Made by a program: the position numbers and the translations under genes. Shown here piece by piece: positions 6,575-12,755 of a stretch of DNA of 13,011 nucleotides. The DNA comes from an uncultured Collinsella sp. (GTDB lineage: Bacteria > Actinomycetota > Coriobacteriia > Coriobacteriales > Coriobacteriaceae). The notes under the pieces are model-generated. The model saw only the letters and a program-made list of their open reading frames with translations. It was not told the origin of the DNA and ran no database searches. The stretch covers positions 1-13,011 of the forward strand of contig CAUBMI010000058.1 in the NCBI GenBank assembly GCA_958436995.1, given 5' to 3'. Position 1 is the first letter of the stretch, and the number at the start of each line of letters is the position of its first letter.

Positions 6575-6889
6575 TTATGCAGCGGTGATCGAAATCTCCT
6601 GGTCGACGCCCAACAGCTGAACCACGCGCATCACCGGGGGCTGCACGTTGACGCAGCTAAAACGCTTACCATGATCAGCTGCGTGGTGTGCGGCGCCCAC
6701 AAGCACGCCAATGCCCGTCGAATCGATGTAGCTCACCTGGGCAAAATCGAGCTCAACGGCCTCAGTGGGCTGCTCGAGCGCCAGGTCGATGGCATTGCGC
6801 AGGCTATCGGCGTTAGAGATATCGATCTCACCGGTCACCTTAATGGTGTAGAGCTCTGGCGTGGGGTTGGTGGAAATACCCAAATCCAT
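6575..6889 (-). CDS. STAS-domain anti-sigma factor antagonist
   Basis: A 104-residue single STAS domain of the SpoIIAA/RsbV type. Such proteins bind an anti-sigma kinase when unphosphorylated and so free a sigma factor. The phosphorylation loop YIDSTGIGVLV is at 54-64, with S57 as the expected phosphoserine, preceded by the conserved D56. The opening strand VTGEIDISNA (18-27) is also typical. The ATG has AAGGAG about ten bases upstream. It lies 66 bases after the aspartate aminotransferase gene and may be co-transcribed with it. No anti-sigma kinase, phosphatase or sigma factor is in the window, so its partners and the process it controls are unknown. Confidence 0.92.
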   Translation of the reverse strand: MDLGISTNPTPELYTIKVTGEIDISNADSLRNAIDLALEQPTEAVELDFAQVSYIDSTGIGVLVGAAHHAADHGKRFSCVNVQPPVMRVVQLLGVDQEISITAA

Positions 6890-6955
6890 GTATACGCTCC
6901 TTTACGTATCGAAAGTGCGGATAGTACTAGGCGCGGACTTGCGGGGTCCTACGCG

Positions 6956-8260
6956 TTAGGCGCGCTCGGAACGCGCAAGCTCGGCAGCGACGAGCTTGAC
7001 GGCCAGCACCAGCACATCGAGCGCGGCCTCCAGGTCCTCGACCGTGGGATAGCTCGGCGCGATGCGGATGTTGGTGTCGCGCGGATCCTTGCCATAAGGC
7101 CAGGTGGCACCAGCCGGCGTGAGCTTGACGCCCAGGTCGGCACAAAGCGCGGCGACCTTCTGGGCCGAGCCCTCGGGGCCATCGAAACTCACAAAGTAGC
7201 CGCCATGGGGATGAGTCCAAGTGGCGCAACCCGTGTTGCCCAAGCCCTCGGTGAGTTTACGCTCAACGGCCTCAAAGCGCGGGCGCAGGAACTCGGCATG
7301 CTTTTTCATGTGCTCCTTGACCGCCTCGATGGTGGGAAGGAAACGCACGTGACGCAGCTGGTTGAGCTTGTCGGCGCTAATAAGACCGGCCTTCAGGCGC
7401 TTGGAGAACTCGGCGATGACCGCGGGGCTCGCACCGATAAAGCCGATGCCGGCACCCGGGAAGGTGATCTTGGACGTCGAGGCAAAGGCCACCACGCGGT
7501 CCTCGGTGCCCGCCGCGCGGGCAAGATCGAAGATGTTGGCGAGCTCGTCGGTCTCGTCGTACAGGTCGTGCACGCAGTAGGCGTTGTCCCAGAAGATGCG
7601 GAAATCGGGCGCGGCCGTGGGCATCTCGACCAGGCGACGCACAGTGTCCTCGCTAAAGGTGATGCCCGTGGGGTTGGAATACTTGGGCACGCACCAGATG
7701 CCCTTGATGGAGTCGTCGGTGGCAACCAGGCGCTCAACCTCGTCCATGTCGGGGCCGTTGTCGGTCATCGCGACGGGGACGTTCTCGATGCCCAAGTCGG
7801 CGGTGATGCCAAAGTGGCGATCGTAGCCGGGAACGGGGCACAGGAACTTGACCTTCTTGCCGTCGTGCGCTGCCTCGTAAGCCTCCCAAGGGTCGCTGCC
7901 GCACGAGCCGCAACGCCAGAACATACCGGCGATATCGTGCTCGATCAGCAGACTCGATGAGCCCAGTACGAGCGTCTGCTCGGCAGGACAACCCAGGAAC
8001 TCCCCCGCCAGCTTGCGTGCCGAGGGAATGCCCTCGAAGCAACCGTAGTTGGAGCAGTCGACATTGCCGTCGTGCAGATCGGCATCGGCATTGAGGATAT
8101 CGAGCATGGGGCGAGAAATGTTCACCTGGGAGGGCGACGGCTTGCCGCGCGCCATGTCGAGCGCCAGGCCCTTGGCCTTGACCTCGGCAACCTCGGCTTT
8201 AAGCGCCTCGATGGCGGCATCGAGTTCGGTGGTTTCCATCTTCTGGTAGATCGTCTGCAT
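6956..8260 (-). CDS. Pyridoxal-phosphate aspartate aminotransferase, subgroup Ic-like
   Basis: A 434-residue fold-type I aminotransferase expected to interconvert aspartate/2-oxoglutarate and oxaloacetate/glutamate in the cytoplasm. The pyridoxal phosphate lysine is K264 in STSKITFPGAG. Supporting residues are N196 in YSNPTG, D225 and Y228 in WDNAY, and R399 in NIRIAPSYP, the likely substrate carboxylate contact. Length and the segments PGYDRHFG (144-151) and CVPKYSNPTG resemble the family of Corynebacterium glutamicum aspartate aminotransferase (Pfam PF12897), formerly called MocR-like although it has no DNA-binding domain. The ATG at 8260 is chosen with GAAAGG nine bases upstream; a second ATG at codon 8 has poorer spacing. 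The family assignment is from memory of motifs, so exact substrate is less sure than the enzyme class. Confidence 0.88.
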   Translation of the reverse strand: MQTIYQKMETTELDAAIEALKAEVAEVKAKGLALDMARGKPSPSQVNISRPMLDILNADADLHDGNVDCSNYGCFEGIPSARKLAGEFLGCPAEQTLVLGSSSLLIEHDIAGMFWRCGSCGSDPWEAYEAAHDGKKVKFLCPVPGYDRHFGITADLGIENVPVAMTDNGPDMDEVERLVATDDSIKGIWCVPKYSNPTGITFSEDTVRRLVEMPTAAPDFRIFWDNAYCVHDLYDETDELANIFDLARAAGTEDRVVAFASTSKITFPGAGIGFIGASPAVIAEFSKRLKAGLISADKLNQLRHVRFLPTIEAVKEHMKKHAEFLRPRFEAVERKLTEGLGNTGCATWTHPHGGYFVSFDGPEGSAQKVAALCADLGVKLTPAGATWPYGKDPRDTNIRIAPSYPTVEDLEAALDVLVLAVKLVAAELARSERA

Positions 8261-8302
8261 GGGGTGCGACCTTTCGCGAAGCGGTACGTTGCAGTTCGTC
8301 TA

Positions 8303-8308
8303 AGTATA
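8303..8308 (-). promoter_or_regulatory. Possible -10 element of the aminotransferase gene
   Basis: On the minus strand this is TATACT, 42 bases before the ATG of the aminotransferase. A good -35 hexamer is not evident at the right distance. The divergent small gene at 8411 must also have a promoter in the 8309-8400 interval, but I see no clear one. Confidence 0.35.
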
Positions 8309-8410
8309 GACCGCCATCGTCGCAACGTTATGAAGCCGTGATAGATTAAGTTCATCGCAATCAATTACGAATCGCCGCGCATGCCGGCGTGGGGCGCCCA
8401 AGGAGGCACT

Positions 8411-8665
8411 ATGGAGTACGGATCGTTTCAGGCCGAGGAATTCGGCGACTTGCAGCGCCTGGTCGACGGACTGTTTTACGACCGCCACGCCATCGACCGC
8501 CTGGATCTGATCGTACAGGCCGAAATCTTGGACCTGGCGCCCGACCTCATGGAGATCGTGAATCTTTTGCCGCCCGGCTACTACGACCGCCAGTCACTTT
8601 GCGACCAGCTCAACTCCGCCTTGGCCGCCCACGGCTGGGGCGCCGTCTACGGAACGGTGGAATAA
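8411..8665 (+). CDS. Small hypothetical protein
   Basis: An 84-residue acidic protein that I do not recognise. It begins MEYGSFQAEEFGDLQRLVDG, appears wholly cytosolic (no signal peptide or membrane helix), and looks largely alpha-helical with a conserved-looking C-terminal part LLPPGYYDRQSLCDQLNSAL (56-75) ending in GWGAVYGTVE. The ATG at 8411 follows AGGAGG at 8401-8406; an ATG at 8381 in the same frame has no comparable site. It is divergent from the aminotransferase gene and ends just before a repeat-like hairpin and a strong terminator, so it is probably a single-gene transcript. Codon use matches its neighbours. Confidence 0.75.
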   Translation: MEYGSFQAEEFGDLQRLVDGLFYDRHAIDRLDLIVQAEILDLAPDLMEIVNLLPPGYYDRQSLCDQLNSALAAHGWGAVYGTVE

Positions 8666-8669
8666 GCCT

Positions 8670-8696
8670 AGTCATTTAAGAACGTCCCCAATGACT
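8670..8696. repeat. Short palindromic element sharing the core of the large repeats
   Basis: AGTCATT (8670-8676) and AATGACT (8690-8696) form a perfect 7-bp inverted repeat around TAAGAACGTCCCC. The core AAGAACGTCCCCAA matches AAGGAACGTCCCCAA of copy A apart from one missing base, but the stem sequence is entirely different. It lies five bases after the stop of the small gene. Confidence 0.6.
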
Positions 8697-8734
8697 AAAA
8701 CGCTGCCTGTGATGGTATTCACAGGCAGCGTTTT
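8697..8734. terminator. Bidirectional intrinsic terminator
   Basis: A perfect 12-bp stem (8701-8712 with 8719-8730) around a 6-base loop is flanked by four A on the left and four T on the right. It separates the convergent small gene (stop at 8665) and nhaA (stop at 8752) and can serve both. Confidence 0.85.
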
Positions 8735-8751
8735 CAAACTTGTATGTGCCC

Positions 8752-10110
8752 CTACTCGTCCTTGGGCGCGGGATGCTTGCAGACCACGCTCATGTAGATC
8801 ATGCCGAGCACGGCTGCGGTGACCGAACCGGCGAGAATAGCGGCCTTGGCTGCAAGAACCTCAAACTGGGCCGTCGGGAAGGCAAGGCCGCTGATGAGAA
8901 TCGACATGGTAAAGCCGATACCGCCCAGAATGCCCACGCCGGCAATCATGTGCCAGTTGACATTGTGCGGCAGCTCGCAGGCCTTAAGCTTAACCAGGGC
9001 AAACGTCATACCAAAGATGCCGATCGGCTTGCCCAGCAGCATGCCAAAGTACACGCCGAGCGTCACCGGATCGGTGAGCAGCGTGCTCATGTCCACGCCC
9101 ACTAAGCGAACCTGAGCGTTTACGAACGCAAAGATCGGCAGGATCACAAAGTTGACCGGCGTGGAGATCAGACGCTCCATACGGATAAGCGGCGGGGTCA
9201 CGCGGTGCATGACGCGCTCGACCTTGGTAGTCGAGACGGTAAAGTCATGCTGGCCCAGGATGTGTGCCTCGTCGTCGTAGCGGTCATCGAGCAGCGGCAG
9301 GCACTCGCCCAGCCAATCGGTGAGACTATCGAGCTTGACGCCGCACTTGGCCGGAATGGTGAAGGCCAGGATGACGCCAGCAAGCGTGGCATGTACGCCG
9401 CTCTTGAACATGCAGAACCACAACAGCAGCCCCAGTACCGAATACGGGGCAAGGCGGTAATGCTGCGTCTTGTTGAGCCACACGAGCGCGCAGGTCACAA
9501 GCGCGGCGGCGCCCAACCAAAACGGATTGGGGCTCTGACCGTAGAAGATGGCGATGGCGGCGATGGAGATCAGGTCGTCGGCGATAGCGAGCGTCGAGAA
9601 GAACACGCGCACGCCGTTGGGAACGCGGTTGCCCAAAAGCGACAGCACGCCCAGCGCAAAGGCAATATCGGTTGCCATGGGGATGGCCCAACCGTTGCGG
9701 GCGCCGGCATGGTTAAAGATCAGGTAGATGCAGGCGGGAACGACGACGCCGCCCACCGCCGCCAACATGGGAAGCATGGCCTGACGCGGATTCTTGAGCT
9801 CGCCGACCGTCATCTCGTACTTAAGCTCAATGCCCACCAACAAAAAGAAAATCGCCATGAGGAAGTCGTTGACGAAAAGCTCAACGGTGAGACCAGCCGT
9901 AAGGTTGCCCAGACCCACATACAGCGGGGTCTCCAAAAAGTGATGGATGGCCTCGTAGGCATCGGTATTGGCGCAGATGACGGCGGCGATGGCGGCGATC
10001 ACCATGACGGCGGCAGAAATGGTGCCGTTCTCGGCAATGCGCTCCCAGATGTCGTGACGTTCAAAGCGCTTGCGCTCACGAACATTGAACAGCTGCTCAG
10101 TTGCTGCCAT
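8752..10110 (-). CDS. nhaA: Na+/H+ antiporter NhaA
   Basis: A 452-residue integral membrane antiporter that exports Na+ (or Li+) in exchange for protons and helps control internal pH. The ion-binding aspartates are D178/D179 in TLAIADDLISI, matching D163/D164 of Escherichia coli NhaA. D148 in ATDIAFALG matches D133, and K361 in GKPIGIF matches K300. About twelve hydrophobic segments are visible. A hydrophilic stretch at about 260-315 lies before the IxxPxFAFVNA segment and makes the protein longer than the 388-residue E. coli form. The ATG has AAAGGAG at 10117-10123 in good spacing. It is a single gene between terminators, with a structured leader that suggests regulation after transcription starts. 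Confidence 0.96.
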   Translation of the reverse strand: MAATEQLFNVRERKRFERHDIWERIAENGTISAAVMVIAAIAAVICANTDAYEAIHHFLETPLYVGLGNLTAGLTVELFVNDFLMAIFFLLVGIELKYEMTVGELKNPRQAMLPMLAAVGGVVVPACIYLIFNHAGARNGWAIPMATDIAFALGVLSLLGNRVPNGVRVFFSTLAIADDLISIAAIAIFYGQSPNPFWLGAAALVTCALVWLNKTQHYRLAPYSVLGLLLWFCMFKSGVHATLAGVILAFTIPAKCGVKLDSLTDWLGECLPLLDDRYDDEAHILGQHDFTVSTTKVERVMHRVTPPLIRMERLISTPVNFVILPIFAFVNAQVRLVGVDMSTLLTDPVTLGVYFGMLLGKPIGIFGMTFALVKLKACELPHNVNWHMIAGVGILGGIGFTMSILISGLAFPTAQFEVLAAKAAILAGSVTAAVLGMIYMSVVCKHPAPKDE

Positions 10111-10124
10111 GGGCGGCTCCTTTC

Positions 10125-10140
10125 ACGGGAAAGCTCCCGT
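10125..10140 (-). promoter_or_regulatory. Hairpin adjacent to the nhaA ribosome binding site
   Basis: On the minus strand ACGGGA pairs with TCCCGT around GCTT, ending one base before GAAAGGAG. An alternative pairing of CTTTC in this hairpin with GAAAG of the ribosome binding site is possible, so the two folds would be mutually exclusive. This could switch translation, but the alternative stem is only five pairs. Confidence 0.35.
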
Positions 10141-10143
10141 CCT

Positions 10144-10179
10144 AAAAAAGCACGGCCCGCCCAGATGGCGGCGCCGCGC
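10144..10179 (-). terminator. Intrinsic terminator upstream of nhaA (attenuator candidate)
   Basis: On the minus strand a GC-rich hairpin (10179-10173 with 10156-10150, one mismatch; inner stem 10171-10167 with 10161-10157; one bulged base) is followed at once by six T residues (10149-10144). It points towards nhaA and lies 34 bases before its start, about 140 bases beyond the end of the ppaC terminator, so it is not needed for ppaC. Confidence 0.6.
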
Positions 10180-10318
10180 TCTAACGTATTACGCTTGCAT
10201 CTAGCCTACCCTGCGCGACAAGCGCGCAAGCGCGGCCGAAAAGCGGAACCACAGGTTGAACATTATTTGCTCAACGGCACAGGCACGCCTGTCCAAGAGA
10301 CGACGCGGCGACGTGCAC

Positions 10319-10358
10319 AAAAAAACGACCGGAGCGCGGGGCGTCCGCGATCCGGTCG
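10319..10358 (-). terminator. Intrinsic terminator of ppaC
   Basis: On the minus strand an 8-bp stem (10358-10351 with 10333-10326) continues after a single mismatch into a 5-bp stem (10349-10345 with 10339-10335) with a 5-base loop, then seven T (10325-10319). It lies 20 bases after the ppaC stop. Confidence 0.85.
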
Positions 10359-10378
10359 GGGCGTTTGGTCAACTAAAC

Positions 10379-11302
10379 CTAGCAGGCGGCCATGATGGGG
10401 GCAGCGACCTGCTTCTTACGGGAGAGGACGCCCGGCATCCAGACGCCGTCGTGCTCGTCGGCAATGCACAGGCCCTTCTGAGCAGCCTCGGTCTCGCCCT
10501 CGAGCAGGACCTGCGAGCCCTCCTCCATGATGTCGGTGATGCACAGGACAATGCCGTCGGCGCCCTTCTCGGCGGCGTAGGCGCGCATGGCCTCGCGGAT
10601 CTCGTCGATCATGCCGAGTGCGCGGCTCTTGTCGACGGTCTCGTACTGGCCAATGAGCAGCTTCTTGCCAGCGGGCTCGAACATCTTGATGTCGTTGCCG
10701 ACCATCTCGGCTGCAGTGAAGGAGCCGGACGGACGGGTGAGGAAGACCTCCATGCCAAACTTGACCGGGTCGACGCCCACCTGCTCGCCGAGCTTAGCAG
10801 CGACGGCGCGGTCGACATCGGTGGTGGTGGGGCTCTTGAGCATGAGCGTGTCGGTCATCATGGCCGAGAGCAGCAGCTTGGCCTGGACGTCGGAAAGCTC
10901 AACGCCGAGCACGCCGGCGAGCTTGGTGACGATGGTGCAGCTGGAGCCCCAGGGCAGGCAGATGTAGTGCAGCGGGCCGGCGGTCTCGAAGTCGCCGATG
11001 CGGTGATGATCGACGACACCAAAGACCGTGGCATCCTTAAGGCCGGCAACGGACTGGGCAGACTCGTTGTGGTCGGTGAGAACGACGAGCTGACCGTCCT
11101 CGACGGACTCGATCACGCGGGGCTCGGCAATGCCGGCGTCGGCAAGCAGCTTGGCGGACTCGGCCGGAAGCTGACCAAGGGCGCAGGCCTCGTAGGTGTT
11201 GCCGGCATACTCAACCTGGTTGAGCAGCTGGGACAGGACGACGGCGCTCATGATGGCGTCGTTATCGGGGTTCTGGTGACCAAAGACAAGAACGTTTGCC
11301 AT
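10379..11302 (-). CDS. ppaC: Manganese-dependent inorganic pyrophosphatase (family II)
   Basis: A 307-residue cytosolic enzyme that hydrolyses pyrophosphate to phosphate and drives biosynthetic reactions forward. It is a DHH-family phosphoesterase. The metal ligands are visible: H9, D13 and D15 in GHQNPDNDA, D77 in TDHNE, D98/H99/H100 in VVDHH, and D151 in MMTDTLMLKSP. The C-terminal DHHA2 domain carries the substrate-binding SRKKQ at 294-298. Length is standard, and there are no inserted CBS or DRTGG regulatory domains. The ATG has GGAGG six to seven bases upstream. It is followed by its own terminator and lies 159 bases after the glucokinase gene, so it is probably a single-gene transcript. 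No promoter could be assigned with confidence. Confidence 0.97.
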   Translation of the reverse strand: MANVLVFGHQNPDNDAIMSAVVLSQLLNQVEYAGNTYEACALGQLPAESAKLLADAGIAEPRVIESVEDGQLVVLTDHNESAQSVAGLKDATVFGVVDHHRIGDFETAGPLHYICLPWGSSCTIVTKLAGVLGVELSDVQAKLLLSAMMTDTLMLKSPTTTDVDRAVAAKLGEQVGVDPVKFGMEVFLTRPSGSFTAAEMVGNDIKMFEPAGKKLLIGQYETVDKSRALGMIDEIREAMRAYAAEKGADGIVLCITDIMEEGSQVLLEGETEAAQKGLCIADEHDGVWMPGVLSRKKQVAAPIMAAC

Positions 11303-11461
11303 GGATATCCTCCACTTGATATGTGTACTTGGACGTAGCTATGGTAGCACGCTGACGCCGAACCTTATGAGACGGAAGGGTCGCGGCACAATTTGGGGCA
11401 AGCGCTGAGGCGAGGTCAGGGACGAAGCCTGCCCCCCTTTCACCACCTGCCCCCGCACCAG

Positions 11462-12415
11462 CTATTTACCGGCGGCGCGCAGGGCTACGTAGGCGGCACC
11501 GATGATGCCGGCGTCGTTTCCGAGCGAAGCGACCTTAATGGGCGTCTCGCGCGAGGCAGAAAGCGCGTAGCGCTGGAAGTACTCGCGAGCCTTGTCGAGG
11601 TAGACATCGGCCGAGGCGGAGGCGCCGCCGCCGATCAGGAACATCTCGGGGTCGACCACGTTGGCGATAAGCGCCAAAGCGCGACCGAGATAATCGGCCA
11701 TGGTATCGGCCGCGGCCAGTGCGAGCTTGTCACCCTCGCGACAGGCCTGGAACACGTCCTTGGAATCGGAGGGACCAGTGAGCTCGATGGGGTCGACGCC
11801 CGCCTTCTCGCACTCGGCAAGATAGTTGCTCACCACGCCGGTAGCGCTGGAATACTGCTCCAGGTGGCCATGGCCGCCGCAGCCGCAGGTGCGCTCCTCA
11901 GCCGGGTTCAGGCACATGTGGCCAATCTCGCCGCCGGCACCCACAACGCCCGACACCACGTCGCCGTTAACGATAACGCCGCCGCCCACGCCGGTACCGA
12001 TGGTGACCATCACGACGTTCTGCACGCCCTTGGCAGAGCCGAGCCAGGCCTCGCCCATGGCAGCGGCGTTGGCATCGTTTTCGTACTTAACGACCGCGTC
12101 GGGGCAGTGCTCCTGGATGGCAATCCTCAGTTCAGGCAGGTTGATAGCAATGTTGGCCTTGACCTTGGCATCGCCCGAAGCCGGGATGGGGCACGGAACG
12201 GCCAGACCAATGCCCGCCACAAAGGCGCGCGGAATCTGTGCCTTGGCGATCACCTGATCGATAGCCTCGGTCACCGCGGCAAAGCCCGCGGCGTCAACGA
12301 TAGGAGGCGTGGGCACGCTGGCCTTGGCAAGCAGGTTGCCGTCCTCGTCGAACAGGCCTTCCTTAACCGAAGTGCCGCCAACGTCGATGCCGATGTAGTA
12401 CTGCTTAGGTTCCAT
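11462..12415 (-). CDS. ROK-family glucokinase
   Basis: A 317-residue sugar kinase that most likely phosphorylates glucose with ATP at the head of glycolysis. The phosphate-binding motif DVGGTSVK is at 11-18. The catalytic base is D114 in ENDANAAAMGE, a second nucleotide segment GTGVGGGVIVNG spans 140-151, and H166 in GGEIGHM is a usual zinc ligand. The ROK zinc motif reads CGCGGHGHLEQYSS (177-190): C177 and C179 are present, but the position usually held by the third cysteine is H184. NDAGIIGAA near the C-terminus favours the glucokinase branch over repressors, as does the lack of an N-terminal helix-turn-helix. The ATG at 12415 has GAAAGGTGG upstream; a longer frame from 12481 would run through the intergenic inverted repeat. 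It is divergent from a GntR-type regulator. N-acetylmannosamine or fructose kinase is a less likely alternative. Confidence 0.9.
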   Translation of the reverse strand: MEPKQYYIGIDVGGTSVKEGLFDEDGNLLAKASVPTPPIVDAAGFAAVTEAIDQVIAKAQIPRAFVAGIGLAVPCPIPASGDAKVKANIAINLPELRIAIQEHCPDAVVKYENDANAAAMGEAWLGSAKGVQNVVMVTIGTGVGGGVIVNGDVVSGVVGAGGEIGHMCLNPAEERTCGCGGHGHLEQYSSATGVVSNYLAECEKAGVDPIELTGPSDSKDVFQACREGDKLALAAADTMADYLGRALALIANVVDPEMFLIGGGASASADVYLDKAREYFQRYALSASRETPIKVASLGNDAGIIGAAYVALRAAGK

Positions 12416-12469
12416 GGGAGCCCACCTTTCTCGTTTAAACATTGCCTGTATGGTACCGCTCCCAAGGCA

Positions 12470-12510
12470 AAAACCTACCAAAAAGGAACAGGTTTGTTTT
12501 GGCAGGTTTT
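12470..12510. repeat. Inverted repeat upstream of the glucokinase gene
   Basis: A 14-bp inverted repeat (12470-12483 with 12497-12510) has one mismatch and a 13-base loop; each arm is A/T-flanked around CCTACC or GGCAGG. The loop contains an extra ACAGGTTT, giving a partial direct repeat of CAGGTTT with the right arm. It lies 55 bases before the glucokinase start and may be an operator or a weak terminator. Confidence 0.55.
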
Positions 12511-12628
12511 ATCTGGGGAAACGCAGCGCATGAGATTCAGTTCGTTAGACGGCAACACGACTCGGCCCCGTCCCCAGACTAATCAATCTGCTCAATACGA
12601 CAATATTCGATTGTATTTCGTTTTAAGG

Positions 12629-12657
12629 CGCTTTTATTTAATAAGAAAAGCGTTTTT
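12629..12657 (+). terminator. Terminator-like hairpin in the gntR leader region
   Basis: CGCTTTT (12629-12635) pairs with AAAAGCG (12646-12652) around a 10-base loop, followed by five T (12653-12657). It is a weak intrinsic terminator on the plus strand. No plus-strand gene lies upstream, so it could end a short RNA or antisense transcript, or have no function. Confidence 0.35.
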
Positions 12658-12708
12658 AGATATTCTCTTTCTCGAACTTTTCAAAAACGCAATAGGGATG
12701 CTTAGGTG

Positions 12709-12734
12709 TTGACTATACTTTCTTTTATACTCAA
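12709..12734. promoter_or_regulatory. Palindromic operator-like site before the gntR-like gene
   Basis: TTGACTATA and TATACTCAA form a 9-base inverted repeat with one mismatch around an 8-base T-rich spacer. TATACT occurs twice, 12 bases apart. TTGACT could serve as a -35, but 11 bases to the second TATACT is too short, so exact promoter elements are unresolved. An autoregulatory operator of the adjacent regulator is plausible. Confidence 0.4.
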
Positions 12735-12755
12735 TCAAGCCGGAAAGGAGGTTCC

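Larger units (their letters stand above)
10111..10318 (-). promoter_or_regulatory. nhaA leader region, candidate attenuator
   Basis: A 208-bp gene-free stretch between the ppaC terminator and nhaA. Read on the minus strand it contains the palindrome ACAGGCGTGCCTGT (10292-10279), GTTGA/TCAAC arms (10274-10270 and 10258-10254), an intrinsic terminator (10179-10144) and a hairpin next to the ribosome binding site (10140-10125). No good promoter could be fixed, so whether all of it is transcribed is unknown. Confidence 0.4.
12416..12755. other. AT-rich intergenic region between divergent glucokinase and gntR-like genes
   Basis: A 340-bp region with no credible gene. From about 12580 to 12740 it is clearly richer in A and T than the rest of the window. 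It must contain promoters for both divergent genes. It holds a long inverted repeat (12470-12510), a terminator-like hairpin on the plus strand (12629-12657) and a palindromic operator-like site (12709-12734), listed separately. Confidence 0.7.

Noticed and set aside
6542..7960. Long plus-strand open frame across the STAS and aminotransferase genes
   Set aside because: It runs opposite two well-supported minus-strand genes and the gap between them and shows no family motifs.
9205..10395. Plus-strand open frame opposite nhaA and its leader
   Set aside because: It is a His/Arg/Gly-rich shadow translation with no domain. It covers two minus-strand terminators.
12416..12481. Longer N-terminus for the glucokinase starting at 12481
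   Set aside because: The extension has no homology to the ROK start, overlaps the intergenic inverted repeat, and the ATG at 12415 has its own ribosome binding site.
11393..12712. Plus-strand open frame across the glucokinase gene and the intergenic region
   Set aside because: It is a shadow of the ROK kinase gene extended by chance into the AT-rich region.
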